The notes: a model not told the origin generated them from the sequence alone. A stretch of 64,000 nucleotides of DNA from Morella rubra (GCA_003952965.2 CM025850.1:912378-976377); one strand, 5' to 3'. Positions 1-12,005 are shown, numbered from the stretch's first letter. Made by a program: numbers and translations.

Positions 1-59
1 CTCTAATGTCTTCTCTAGCAAAAGCCATCGACCAAATCACCACTCAAACCCAATATCTT

Positions 60-830
60 TCGTGGGAAGATTTGCCACCCAAACTTTAAGCCGGATATTG
101 AGCAAGCGAAGTTTGCCTCCAGCTTGGTGTTGGTTGGCCAACTCGTAGCGAAGAAAGCCCTTAACAAGCCTACCTTTCTCGAAGCCATTCGAAAGGTTGT
201 GATTTCACAGAAGATCTCACAATTGAAGACTTGAAGCACAACAAATTTCTCTTCAAATTCAAAACTAAGTGTGAAAAATAATACATCCTCCAAGCCGTGC
301 CTTGGAACTTCAAAGGCCACCTCATGATTCTTAAAGAATAGCATTGGGATGCAGGCATCGAAGAAATTGACCTCACCAAAGCCTAGTTCTGGGTCCAGCT
401 ACATGGTATGCCCCTTTCCATTGCATTTCCTGCAAATATTGCTTTGATTGACAAACATATGAGCACTTTATTAGAAATTGAACCTCTGTCGAATGGAGTG
501 ACTTGCAACAAGTTTGTTTATATTAGGAGTGAATTTGATTTCATAAAGGCTCTTAAAACTGGTTTTTTCTTCTCTCGTTCCTCTGGAACTCCAGCAAAAA
601 TTTCTTTCAAGTATGAAAGATTGTTTAACTTTTTTTTTAATCAATGTGGCAAAATTGGTTATGCTCTTAATTCATGTAGTGATTTAGAGTCTCTGTTTGA
701 TGTTCAATATGGGCCAGATCTAAGAATTGATTCTTGGGATGTTAAAAAAGTCAACGAACATTTTCTTTGCCACCAATTCAAATCACTTCTCTTTGGCGGC
801 CTCTATAAAAACTACCACTACAAATGATAC
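60..830 (+). pseudogene. LINE ORF1 remnant (DUF4283 plus degenerate zinc knuckle)
   Basis: Several frames together read like the nucleic-acid-binding ORF1 of plant LINEs: a stretch resembling FKFKTKCEK followed by VQLHGMPLSIAFPANIALID, which is the DUF4283 'W..L.G.P...' pattern. Downstream, YERLFNFFFNQCGKIGYALN matches the zinc-knuckle spacing, but the first cysteine is replaced by Phe and the histidine by Tyr. The longest open piece is 408-827. In-frame stops precede it and the rest of ORF1 (about 3420-3970) is also broken. The role is inferred from the family: ORF1 proteins bind element RNA. This copy cannot make a working protein. Confidence 0.7.
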
Positions 831-1557
831 TGAGTTACTCATTTTGGTCTCTCCTTGGAGAAGATAACCACTTCTTTAAGGGCTTTTTTTTTCTAAGAAA
901 ATTCATCCTTCATCGGTACGTACTTCTGACTTTTTATCACAATTGGAAGTTCCCCTCATGAGCCTAGTAAATCTGGTTCTTTTTTGTGCACTTTTAGCCC
1001 CTCTCCCATATCCTTTGAGTTGTTGGATTTGTCTGACAATATTGATACAAAGGAATCATGCACCCTTAGCTCTGAGTACACCGTCTCAAAAAATAGAATT
1101 CCTTTTTATCCAGCTCAACAAGCCAAATCACCTATTCATTTAATGAGCTCTTGCCATGGCTTAATCCCACTTATACCAGCTTTTAGCAATTATACTCTGC
1201 ATGAAAATGCTTCCCCTCAATGCTTACAGTGAAATTTTGTCTAATGAGGCTAATGTGGCTCCTTATATCACCGTTATGGGAATCACACTTACACCCAATG
1301 GGCCTTCATTTTAGTAATCCAAGAAATTACCATGATGATTTGTTGCAAAATGTATTGACCTTCCAATCAAGCTAGATTTTTTTCCCCCAACCCTCTTCTA
1401 TATTATTACCCCTCCCCACTGAGCTAATCACTACCACTTTAAATTCTCAACCTTTCCCTCCCATGGATCAACACAAGCAGCCCAAAGTTTCTGAATGCCA
1501 ACCTCACCGAGTGTCTTAATATCATCTATAATAAAAATTGTTAGCCCAAGGTTACTC

Positions 1558-3412
1558 ATTGAACAATACTTTTTGATTTTGATGATAACAAACTCTATAT
1601 GTTTTGAAGGATTTTAGAACTCTATAATGTCAATCTACAAAATTAAATTGGTTTTCAAAAGGATTGAGATTTGTGAGTCTAGAAAACAACCCAAGAGGGA
1701 GAGTGAATTGAGTTGTAATAAAAATTAAAATTTTTCGATGATGATTCAAGCAAATAATCAATAATGAGCAAAGCACACAAACACAAATATAAAGCAAATA
1801 AAGGAGAGTAAGGGTAGAAAGATGACCCATGTATTTTTAGGTGGTTCAGCCAACACTTGCCTACATCCACCCCAAGGCTATTAACTTCCTTGGCTTTCTC
1901 CACTATTCTTAAATAGCAAATACACCTTAGCTTCACGGGTGCTAAGAACCTTTACAAACTTTTTGCAAGTTCACGCTTCAACACTCTTCACAAATCCTAA
2001 TTACCCAAGGGATTTCTTCTACTCTCACAAGTAGGACCAATGTTTAAACTCAAGTGTTTTACAAAAGATGGGTACAAGGAATAATAAAGAATGGCTCTTT
2101 AAGCCAAATAAGCAAGTGTAAAGCACAAAGGTGAGCAAGAAGACAAGATTTAGTAAGAAAGCTTTTGTCTTGGCAGGTGTGAGCACTAGCTTTCTTGGGA
2201 GGTGAGTTCTTCTCTCTTCTTCAAAGCTCTTTCTCTCTCTAGAGGCTAGGTCATAAATGATGTGCAAGTTCTTGTCTTTATCTCTCCATCTTGTTCTATT
2301 TATAGTCCACTTGTCTTCAAAGGTCTTCAAAACCTTTTATCGTATCATTGGAGGGATACCCAAGTCATTTGGAGTTTTTAAATGAGTTGGCAACATTCTA
2401 GGAATTTCTGCAAAATCGCAGCATGTGTCAACACCATAAAGTTGGTCTAGAAATGTGCTCTCAAATGCTAGTGCAAAGTGTCGACACCATCAAATAAGTT
2501 CTCGGGTATCAGTGCGATGTGTCGACACCATCCATCAATGTGTTGACACCTTAAAAATTGCTCTTAGGTGTCAGTGCAATGTGTCAAGACCAGTACTGCT
2601 GGAGAGGATTTTCAGTAACTTGAAAGTGTCGTTTCCACTCTAAATTGTCTATGAACACCTGTAATAAACAAAGTTACCTTTTAAGATTGTGCATTGGTGT
2701 TTAAACAAGCTTAGGACTTTTTGAGAGAGAGATAGCCTCGATCTTTTGACACTCTTTTTAGAAATTGTGGATTGACAAAATAAGATCTAAAAGTCTTCAA
2801 AGCACTTTGAATTTTTGTTATCATCAAAATAAAACTATTGCATAAGCCATTGTTCATTTTAGGTGTTTAAAGATAAATTGGAGTGAAAATGACACTTTCA
2901 AGTTGCTGAAAAACTTCTCCAGCATTATGTGTGACACATGTAAAGATGGTGTCGACACATTACACTGACACTCGAGAGTTATTTTAAAGGTGTCGACACA
3001 TTGCACTGACACCCGAGAGTTGTTTTGAAGATGTCGACACATGTGAAGATAGTGTCAACACATGTCACAGACATCCAAGAGTCAAATTTCAGACAATAAT
3101 GGGCGAATTGGGTTTTAATAATCTCAGTAAAACGCTTGTGACGATTACTTAGCATCCGAAAGCTAAGGTCTGGTTGCTATTAGAGAATAGTGAAGAAAGC
3201 CCAAGGAAGGCAATAGCCTTGGGGGTGGATGTACTTGGCTGAACCTTCTAAAAATACCCGTGTCATTTCTCTATCCCTTGCTCTTCTTTATTTGCTTTAT
3301 TTCTATGATTGTAGCATGTTATTGTATCTTGAATATCTTTGGATTATCTTTGAAAAATTTTTAAGTTTTATTAAAACTCAATTCACCAGTACTCTCTTAG
3401 GTTGTCACCTAG
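1558..3412. repeat. Large inverted LTR-like structure with GTGTCGACAC-rich core
   Basis: The block at 1667-1960 reappears as its reverse complement at about 3140-3412. Shared text includes GTGAGTCTAG at the outer end, then TATTTTTAG followed by GGTTCAGCCAA, then CAAGGCTATT and CTTAGCTT. Inner blocks at about 2440-2660 and 2860-3060 are also inverted copies and carry repeated GTGTCGACAC palindromes. A TTTTGATGATAACAAA block at about 1570-1600 is matched in reverse at about 2815-2835. The 'GGTTCAGCCAA...CCTACATCCACC' text resembles a motif common in plant LTRs, so I read this as two LTR-derived copies joined head to head. It interrupts the LINE between ORF1 and ORF2. No coding capacity or clear target duplication was seen. 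Confidence 0.72.
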
Positions 3413-3977
3413 ACTCACAAAAATCCAAGAGCTGCCTACAACTCCTCCATCTCCTCCGGCCCAAGCCCACTCAGCCCATTTCTCTAACCATGATATGGTC
3501 CCCTACCACTTGCACGACTCTCCTTCCCACCCGGACTTGACCCATATGCGCCCTTAGAATTTCACATTGTCTTTATCCCTCATAATACCACAACCAATTC
3601 TTCAGATGTTAAAAATTCTAAAGGGAAAGGCAAGACTGTTTCTATCCGCCTCTTCCAAATCCAAATCTCAAAACTCATCTAAAAAATCATCTTAGAAATT
3701 TGGTACCTTTAGGGCAGTTGGCAAGAGAAAGGCTGAGGTCAAAGTTGACTCTTTTCTAAAATTTTATAAGAAATTGGTCATTGAAGCCCCCTCCTATTGA
3801 TCCTATCATTTCCATTCTGAAAGACTCCAAGGATGCTTTTACTGCACACTAGAAATTTGAAAGGAAACAGTTCAGGGCTTTTATTAACAAAGAGTTGCAT
3901 GTGTTATCCAATCACATTTCACCTTTCAAAGGTGACCTATTGACTGAGGAGGCGGACCTATATCTGCCCCTTACACC

Positions 3978-5341
3978 ATGAAGATTCTAGCCTGAAACTG
4001 CTGAGGACTGGCTCGACCCTCGGCTTTCAAGTCCTTATGAGTGTTAATTAGGGATCACAATCCTGACTGTTTAAATATAATAGAATCCAAAGTCCAAAAC
4101 CATGTGGCTATCTTCGTTCTCAATAGACTAGGTTGCTTCTACTACTATGATTTTGTTCCTCTGTAGATACTAAAAGAGGTCTTTTATTGTCTTGGAGAGC
4201 TGGGTTTTCCCTCTTTGTAGTTTGTAAAAATAGTAATGTGATGCATGTCTTGTTTTACCCTTCAGATTACTTTTCTTCCTTCCTCTGCTCCTTTCTTTTT
4301 GACCCTCCGTATGCGGCTTTGAAGAAACAATTTCTGATTGATCTTGCTACTGCTGAAAATACTTATTTGGGACCTTGGCTCTTAATTGGAGATTTTAATG
4401 TTATACTTCATTCCTATGAAAAGCGTGGTGGCCTCTTTTTTGGTTCCACGTCCACTTCTTCTGGTTTCCATACTTTATCCACAGTTAAGGGCTTATTGAC
4501 CTTAGTTTTGAAGGGAAAATATTCATTTGGTTCAATGGTAGACATGGTTGGGCGAACATTCAAAGTGAATTGATAGAAGCCTTTCAAATATTCTTTGGTG
4601 CCAAAAGTTTCCTAAAGCTTCCTTAAGGCACGTAATGCGCTCTTCCTCAGACTATTCTCCTATTCTACTTAATACAGATGGGCAGATCCCGTGTCTAGCA
4701 AAGCCTTTCAGACTTGAGCAATTCTGGGTTCGTGACCCCTCTTGCTTCTTTGTCATTTCCGATGCCTGGAATCTTCCCGTACTTCGGATCTCTCTCCCTG
4801 CATTATATCGGCGAAAATTACAGCAACTGCTGCAGCTCTCAAATTATGGACCAAGAATCATTTTGGCTTCATACAAGGAGAATCAAGCAAATCTCAGCTA
4901 AAATTGGTAGAATCCAGCTTCTTCCTCCTACTTATACAAATAAACAATATGAATTTCATCTCAAAGTGCTTCTTGAAGAATAATTGCAATGAGAACAGAT
5001 TTTATAGAAACAAAAATGAAGAGTGCAATGGCTCATTTCTAATGATTTAAATACAAAATATTTCTACACATCAACCATTATTCGATGAAGCAAAAATGTC
5101 ATCAGCTCCATCAAAAACCATTCAAATATCTGATTATCTGACATAACCGACATTGGCTCCCATATTATGGCTCATTTCTCCAACCTGTTTGATTCTGATC
5201 AATCTACCTCCTCTCATGATGGTTTGGAAGACTTATTGACCCCCATTCTTTCTCTCAAAGAACAAGCCCTTCTATGTACCACCCCTACATAACATGAGAT
5301 ATTTGCTTATCTCAAATCAATGCACCCAAATAAGGCACCTG
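3978..5341 (+). pseudogene. LINE ORF2 N-terminal half: endonuclease and start of reverse transcriptase
   Basis: An ATG at 3978 opens MKILA, a stop where Trp is expected, NC, a stop where Arg is expected, then GLARPSAFKSL. This is the canonical plant LINE start 'MKIL.WN.RGL..P'. At about 4380 the reading LGPWLLIGDFNVILHSYEKR has the GDFN endonuclease motif, and at about 4640 SSSDYSPILL corresponds to the 'SDH.P' catalytic block with His changed to Tyr. Near 5315 the frame reads HPNKAPGPN, the conserved KAPGPDG entry into the reverse transcriptase, and is cut there by the hAT. Several frameshifts and stops make it non-functional. Confidence 0.82.
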
Positions 5342-5349
5342 GTCCTAAT
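5342..5349. repeat. Left 8-bp target site duplication of the hAT element
   Basis: GTCCTAAT lies directly before the element's terminal sequence and is repeated exactly at 9317-9324. Eight bases is the hallmark duplication length of the hAT superfamily. Confidence 0.93.
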
Positions 5350-5478
5350 TAGAGGCGAAACCACATGGGGGGCGCCCTGGGCGACTGCCCCCCTTAGTTT
5401 TGGAAAAACTAAAGATTTTTTTTTTTTTTAATGCGTTTGTCCCCAGCCCGCCCCCCTTAAGTTTAGCTGTTTTCGTAA

Positions 5479-5514
5479 GCCCACCCCCCACCCCCACCCC
5501 CCCCCACCCCCCCC
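5479..5514. other. Poly-C tract, potential G-quadruplex on the minus strand
   Basis: The subterminal region of the hAT holds a run of C-blocks separated by single A's, each block five to ten C's long. The complementary strand has at least four G-runs with short loops, enough for a quadruplex; the C strand could form an i-motif. It lies upstream of the transposase, in a region with repeated TTTTAGTTAGCCC motifs. Structure formation is inferred from composition. Confidence 0.6.
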
Positions 5515-6803
5515 CTTTTAGTTAGCCCAGCCCTCCCTTGTAATTAAGCGTCCCGCCCCCTGTTTAAGCGCCAGCTTTTTTTTTTTAATGTTTCACCCTC
5601 TGTCCAGCCCCCTAGAGTCCAGCGCCCCCCCTCTTTTAGTTAGCCCAGCCTTTTTTTCCTTTTACGTTTCACCTCTGTTTTTTTTTTTAAAAAAAAAATT
5701 GCAAAGCTTCTCCCTCACGGCTCACTGTCACGCGTGCATCTCTTTCTCAGTCTTGCGACTCTGCCCCCACCATTTCTCCCTGCTCCCACCAGCGTCTCCC
5801 TCTCAGCCTCCCCTCTCTTCCACGGCTCTCTCTCTCTCTCTCTTTGGTCACCGAATCTCTCTCACCAAGGTCTGGGTATTGGGCAAGGTATGTTTAGCTT
5901 TGTATCTATTTGACTATTTCTCTCGTGTGTTGACTGTTAATGCTTGTAGTTGTAGGAAATTTCTTCTCTAATCTCTATTGCATATTGAAATTTCACTGAT
6001 ATATTCACCTATTCGTATTTTCAATATGGTTTATATATGATTAATTAGCACTTCTTCTATGTTTTCTATAGCACGGTTGTTACGTATGTCTGTTTTCAAT
6101 TTTTTAAAAATTTCTCTTTTTCTTTAACTATTCTCTTGTAATGGTAACAAACCGAGAAGAAATGCAAGGTTGAGTGATAAATTGGAATTTGTGTTTCTCT
6201 CCTAAATGTCCATTTTGCAAAGTGACATCTCAATTTAGGGGATATTCTCTCGGATGAACTGTATTCACAATGGATTGTTTTCAATTTTTTTAAATTTACA
6301 AATCGAGAAGTTAATTTATCAATGGCGTGGAGGCGTAAGTGTCGTTGCTATATTGTTTTTTCAGGTTAAATTTGGAGCTCAAATTTTGCTGGGTGGTGGG
6401 CTTATTCAGGTAATTTGTATCCTAAAACCCTATTAAAAATTTAGAAAATGATTCAGTGGATTATTGGAAGATGGTTTTTGTGAATTATTGGAGATTGGAG
6501 GTCAGGGCTTATGTTGGTTTTTGTGAATTGTTGGAGATTGGAGGTCAGGGCTTATGTTGGTTCTGTTGGTTTTTGTGAATTGTTGGATATTGGAGGTTAG
6601 GGCTTATTTATGCTGGTTTTGTTGGTTGTTTAAAAGTTGTTAAAATTGAAATTGAATTTGTGAATTGTTCGTTTATATTTTGATTATTTGATATGATGAA
6701 CATGATGGTAACCTAGTAGACATGTAAATGTTGTGTATTTGAAGAGATTATACAGTTGGTGTCTAAAGTTTATTTTTCGTTTCGTTTTGTTTTTGTTTAG
6801 ATA

Positions 6804-9181
6804 ATGGATAAGTTTTTGATAAAAAAGTCAGCCAGCGTGGAGTCGTCTAGTACTCCTACTTCTGATGCAAATACTAGTTCGAAAAGACCTCGTTTTTTGT
6901 TAGTCCAGATGATATTGTTGCTGACCCAGGGTTACGTAAACCCATTGAAGAATATGATGTTGGGATTAGGGATCAAGTTCGTAGGAGTACTTGATCAAAG
7001 GTCCTTTCAACCGCGTGGCCATGATTTTCCCAAGAAGCAATATGGGAAAACAATGAGGGGTTTTAGGGAGTTATGGTTCAAAGATTATAAGTGGTTGGAA
7101 TATAGTGTATCAAAGGATGAGCTTATTGCTTGTGGTGTTATCTGTTTAGGCAAACTAAAGGAGTAAGATTCGGGGGGAGGTGTTTACATCTACGGGATTT
7201 AGCAACTGGAAAAAAGCAGTGGAGGTTTTTGTGAACATGTTGGTGCATGTAATAGTGCTCACAATTATGCTAGAGGACAATGTGATACACTCAAAAATCA
7301 GCGACAAAGTTTGCCTTACATGTTATCCGCACACGGGAAGGAGTTAGAGGAGTCTTATCGCATTCGTTTAACAGCAGTTTTAGATTGCATTCGTTTTCTT
7401 TTGGGGCAAGGATTAGCTTTTCGTGGTCATGATGAGTCCGAGAGTTCAATGAGGAAGGGCAATTTTCTTGAGTTTTGGAATGGTACAGCTTACGTAAGAA
7501 AAAGGTTCGTAAGACAACTCATCTTAATGCTCCTAAAAATAACCAAATGACTTCTCCAAAAACTCAGAAGGAATTGGTGAATGCTGCTGCAGCGGAGACC
7601 ACACTTGCCATCATTAAAGATATTGGGGATGGATTTTTTTCTCTTATGGTTGATGAGTCTCGAGATAACTCAGTGAAGGAGCAAATGGCAGTGGTTTTGA
7701 GATATGTGAACAAACGTGGACAGGTGATAGAAAGTTTATTGGTGTGGAACATGTTACCGACACTTGCTCCCAATCTTTGAAAAAATGCTATAGAAAATTG
7801 TTTGCAAGACATGGGTTATCAATATCCAGATTGAGAGGTCAAGGGTATGATGGGGCATCAAACATGCGAGGTGAGTTTAATGGGTTGAAGGCGCTTATTT
7901 TGAGGGACAATCCTTCTGCTACATATATCCATTGTTTTGCTCACCAACTTCAATTGACTATTGTCTCTATTGCAAAGGATAACATGGAAGTTTGTGATTT
8001 TTTTCGTTACACTACTATTATTGTGAATATTGTTGGAGCTTCTTGTAAAAGGAAAGATTCTCTTCGTCAAAGTCAACATGAAAAGATAGTAGATTTGACA
8101 ATGGAGACATTTCTGGAAGGGGCAGAAATCAAGAAACTAGTCTTGCACGACCAGGGGATACTCGTTGGGGTTCACATCACACTACAATAATCCGTCTCTT
8201 CATTATGTGGTCAGCAGTGTTGGATGTGCTTGAAAACGTAAAAGAGGATGACACTTGTAGGGAACAAAAATCCATTGCTAAGAGTATGATGAATAAGATG
8301 CAAAGCTTTGAGTTTGTATTCAATATGCATTTGTTGAATAATATAATGGGAATTACGAATGAATTGTCACAGGCCTTACAGCGAAAGGATCAAGACATTG
8401 TTAATGCTATGAGTTTGGTTGGAGTTGTGAAGCGTCGGTTGCAAGCTTTGAGGGAGATGGAATGGGATGCTTTTTTGGAAGAAGTCAAAACTTTTTGTGT
8501 GAATAATTATATCACTGTGCCCAATATGGAAGACATTATACCAACTCGCGGTCGTCCGGCGTGGAGGGCAAACAATTACTTATTGCATCATTTTCGTGTG
8601 GAAGTGTTTTGCCATGTTATTGATTTGATCGCTCAGGAGATGGATCATCGTTTCACAGAAGTAAGTACAGAGTTACTTCTTTGCATAGCATGTCTTGATC
8701 CAAGAAACTCATTCTCAGCGTTTGATCATGCTAAGTTACTTCGTCTTGCTGAGCTTTATCCAGAAGATTTCTCAGTAGCTGATTGTATGATTCTTAGAAA
8801 TCAACTTCACACCTACATTGATGATGTGAGAAATACTGATGTTTTTTCTGGACTTCAAGATATTTGAGGTCTTGCTATGAAGATGGTTGAGAACAAGAAT
8901 ATCTATATCCATTGTTTATCTCCTTATTGAGTTGGCATTGGTCTTACCAGTTGCGACTGCAACTGTTGAGAGAGTGTTCTCTGCGATGAAGATTATCAAG
9001 ACTGACTTGCGTAATAAGATGGAGATGACTGGATGAATGATTGTATGGTAGTATATATCGAGAGGAAATTTTTGAAACTATAGAGAACGAAGCAATTTTG
9101 CAACGTTTTCAGAATATGCAGTCTCGTAGGATCAATTGCCACCTCTCAGTCTTAGCAAATAATATGGTACGTGTATTTTAA
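6804..9181 (+). pseudogene. hAT transposase (ZMYM1-like, DUF4371 plus hAT C-terminal dimerisation), broken
   Basis: The start is MDKFLIKKSASVESSS, preceded by TTTAG like a splice acceptor; this is the usual start of plant TTF-type zinc-finger/hAT transposases. Then follow a TTF-like zone (RGHDFPKKQYG, then FRELWFKDYKWLEYS), a DUF4371 zone (about 7200-7760, with SLMVDESRDNSVKEQMAVVL around 7640-7700), an RNase H-like zone (GYDGASNMRGEFNGLK at about 7850, HCFAHQLQL at about 7930) and a C-terminal dimerisation block (ELALVLPVATATVERVFSAM at about 8930-8990). Frame breaks near 6900, 7166, 7490, 7760, 8190, 8867 and 9030, plus in-frame stops, make it inactive. The catalytic-domain text is still easy to recognise, so the decay is moderate. 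Confidence 0.85.
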
Positions 9182-9316
9182 TATTTTTAATATTTTTAGT
9201 CCTTAATTTTTGATATTTAACTTTAAGACACTTTTGCATTACATAAGGAAAAAATTTTAATGTCATTTCGCCTTAGGAATTTGCCCCCCTTAACTAAAAC
9301 TCTGGTTCCGCCACTG

Positions 9317-9324
9317 GTCCTAAT
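9317..9324. repeat. Right 8-bp target site duplication of the hAT element
   Basis: GTCCTAAT follows the terminal CCACTG directly, identical to 5342-5349. Removing the element and one copy restores the LINE reading across KAPGPNGMPLLFFQ, which supports this exact boundary. Confidence 0.93.
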
Positions 9325-12005
9325 GGAATGCCACTTCTATTCTTCCAAGTTTACTAGAGTATCATCAAAGTTGACCTCATTAACACTATTCAAGATTTTT
9401 TTAGCACAGGGCATCTTCCCCTGGAATTAAACAAAACCTCTATCGCCTTGATTCCTAAAGTTGACCACCCATCTCTTGTCTCCCATTTCCGTCCCATAAG
9501 TCATTATAACACCGTATACAAAGTAATCTCTAATCACTATTCATCTCTCTTTTATCAGTCAGCATTCGTCCAAGGTCGAGTTATCCAAGAAAATTCATCT
9601 CTAACAGCGGAAGCATTCCACACAATCAAGCAAAAGCGTGGAAAATGAAGATATATGGCCATCAAAGTTGATATGGCAAAGGCTTTTGGTAGAATGGAAT
9701 GAGAGCCAATAAACAAAGTGCTTTCTCTTCTGGGTTTTCCAGACATCTTTGCTCAACGGGTCAATGCTTGTATCTCTACTGCCTCTTTCTCCTTACTCCT
9801 AAATGGCAGCCCCCTTTGGATGCTTTGGTTCCTCTTGAGGCCTTCGTCAAGGGGATCTTCTAGCTCCCTCTCTGTTCATTATTGGAGTTGAAATATTGTC
9901 CAGACTTTTCTTCAAAAGGAGCACAAAAAAAATCTTGAAAGCTATACAAATAGGACAAGGGGACCCAACGATATCTCACCTTTTCTTTGCTGATGATCTT
10001 ATCTTGCTAGGTAAGGCAACTGTCCACGAAGCAAAAGTTTCTCAACAAAATCTCAAAGTATCTTCGTTGGATTGGCCAAGCCATTAATGCCCAAAAGTCT
10101 CACATTTACTTAAGCAAAAAAGTTACTCCACAAAGTCAACTTCAAATCCTAAACATCCTGGGCATCCAGAAGGGCTCTATAAAAGCTACTTATTTGGGGT
10201 TGCCTCTCATTTTTCCTAGATCAAAACTGAAAGCTTTCTCACTCATCAAATAAAAAGTGGAGAGCCGAATTGCAGGTTGGAAATCTAAGCTACTCTCCCA
10301 AGCTGGAAGAACCCAACTGCTCAAATCTGTTGCTGCTACAATCCCATCATACTATACATCCTCTTATGCTTTGTCGAAATCTTTATGTAGGATTTGGATA
10401 AGATGATGAAGAAATTTTGGTGGGTTTCCCACCCTCCTAGACCCATAATCTGTCTCTAAAGAGCTAGACCTCCATTTGCACTCCAAAATCAGCTGGCGGT
10501 CTAGAACTAAGAAAAATGGAAAACGTTAATAATGCTCCGCTTGCCAAACTTGGATGGCAGATTCTTACTTCTCACAATTCTCCCTGGGTAGCAGCTGTAA
10601 ATGCCAAGTATCTGAAGAACAAATCTCTCTGAGAAATCTCTCACATACACCAATCCTCATGGCTTTGGAAGAGTATTCTCCAGACACGGCCTCTACTCAA
10701 ATGGGGTTTCTGCGAACTTATTCAAAATGGTGCCTCCACTAGAATCTGGTATGACCCATGGATCACAACTCTCCCATCTTTTAAGCTAATGCCATAGAAT
10801 TCCACAATCTATCAAAAAAGTGATGCCCTTGTGTCCTCCTTGATTGACCCAGCCACTAGACAATGGGATCTCCATAAACTCCTCTCTAATTTGAGCCTGC
10901 TACCATCCAAGCAATTAAAAATCTTCACCCTTCTTTTGAAGGGAATGCAGATAAGGTAATTTGGGTTCCTGATAATAAAGGAAATTTCACTGTCAAAATT
11001 GCTTACCATTGCACTCTTGATGGTGCAATTTCTGCACACCCCTATCTAGAAAAGCAGGATTGGCTTGGTTTATTGAAACTCAAAATACATGCTTGTCTCA
11101 AATTGTTTTTATGGAAAATTGCTTAGAATTCTCTCCCACAGGTCGAAGATTATCTGAGATTGACTCAACTTCCTTCTGTTCTAATATTGACTATTGTTTT
11201 CTCTGTCAATTTGAGGAGGAAACCCTTGAGCATTCATTTTTACATTGTCCTGTGGCTAGAATAATCTGGCGCTATTCCAACTGACCTCTGAATAGTATTT
11301 GTTTTCAACCTCTCACAATCTTTGAGCTTTTAAAGGTGATTATAAATCCAAGGATCAAGCTCCGAATTCCGGAGGAGGAAGCTCATCATTTTCAACTTTT
11401 TGTTGCTGTTGCATGTGATCAAATTTGGATGTGGAGAAATCGGGTCAGGCTTAATCCCTTTACTATCATTGATCCTCTTTCCTTGTCCAACTCCAATTGC
11501 CTAGCAAAAGAGCATAGCCATGCATGGTCAGACTCCAAGTTTATTATTCATCATTCTGCTAGATCAAGTCTCCAGAACCAAGCTCTTTATAGAATTCAAT
11601 ATGATGCAGCAGTCTGACAACACTTCTTCATGCCAGCAGTAGTATGTCTCGATCAAAACAACAAAATTGTGGCTGCCAAGACACAAATCCTCCCAGAAAT
11701 TTCTTCCCCCATATCTGCCGAAGCATATGCGGCTCTCCTTGCAGCAACTCTCTCCTCCAACCTTGGCCTGGATCAACTTGTTCTGGAAGAGGATTCTAGC
11801 ACTATCACAGCAGCTATCCATTGTGAAAGTCTGGAGGTTGATTGGTCAATTCTAAACATGATTTCTGAAGCTTCTTTTTCTTTGTTGTCTTCTACATCTT
11901 CTTAGTCTGCTAGAAAAATTCCGCGAGATTTGAACTCGTTGGGCCACTCTTTGGCGCAATGGGCTGTGAACACTATTTGGAAGTTTAGTGTTTCGGACCC
12001 TCCTA
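9325..12005 (+). pseudogene. LINE ORF2 C-terminal half: reverse transcriptase, zf-RVT, RNase H
   Basis: Downstream of the hAT the reverse transcriptase resumes with GMPLLFFQV, then ALIPKVDHPSLVSHFRPIS (about 9450), AFVQGRVIQEN (about 9560), IKVDMAKAFGRMEW (about 9660) and HLFFADDLILLGKA (about 9980), which holds the FADD catalytic pair. The zf-RVT motif CFLCQFEEETLEHSFLHC is at about 11190-11250. The RNase H-like end reads ISSPISAEAYAALLAA at about 11700 and LNSLGHSLAQWAV at about 11935. Stops and frameshifts separate these blocks. The order, spacing and trailing A-run fit a plant L1 element. Confidence 0.87.

Larger units (their letters stand above)
5350..9316 (+). mobile_element. hAT-superfamily DNA transposon (DUF4371/TTF-zinc-finger type), 3967 bp
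   Basis: The element begins TAGAGGCGAAACCA and ends TGGTTCCGCCACTG. The reverse complement of the end, CAGTGGCGGAACCA, matches the start at 11 of 14 positions and has the CAGTGGCGGA look of hAT termini. Identical 8-bp duplications flank it. A GCCCCCCTTA(G/A) motif lies just inside both ends, and TTTTAGTTAGCCCAGCC is repeated at about 5516 and 5633, as expected of subterminal transposase-binding repeats. A transposase gene with several lesions occupies 6804-9181. It inserted into the LINE exactly within the codons for GPN of the KAPGPN motif. Confidence 0.93.

Noticed and set aside
15-379. Minus-strand open frames at the left edge
   Set aside because: The plus strand carries LINE ORF1 text there; the minus frames have no recognisable motif.
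2405-3075. Regularly repeated GTGTCGACAC motifs suggesting a CRISPR-like or satellite array
   Set aside because: Only a few degenerate units at irregular spacing, in both orientations, within LTR-like arms of a plant genome.
5588-5971. 127-codon plus-strand frame at the hAT 5' end
   Set aside because: Low-complexity Ser/Pro/Leu sequence from pyrimidine tracts and a CT microsatellite; more likely transposase leader or promoter.
11564-11821. Minus-strand frame over the LINE RNase H region
   Set aside because: The + strand reads conserved RNase H-like sequence, so the antisense frame is a shadow.
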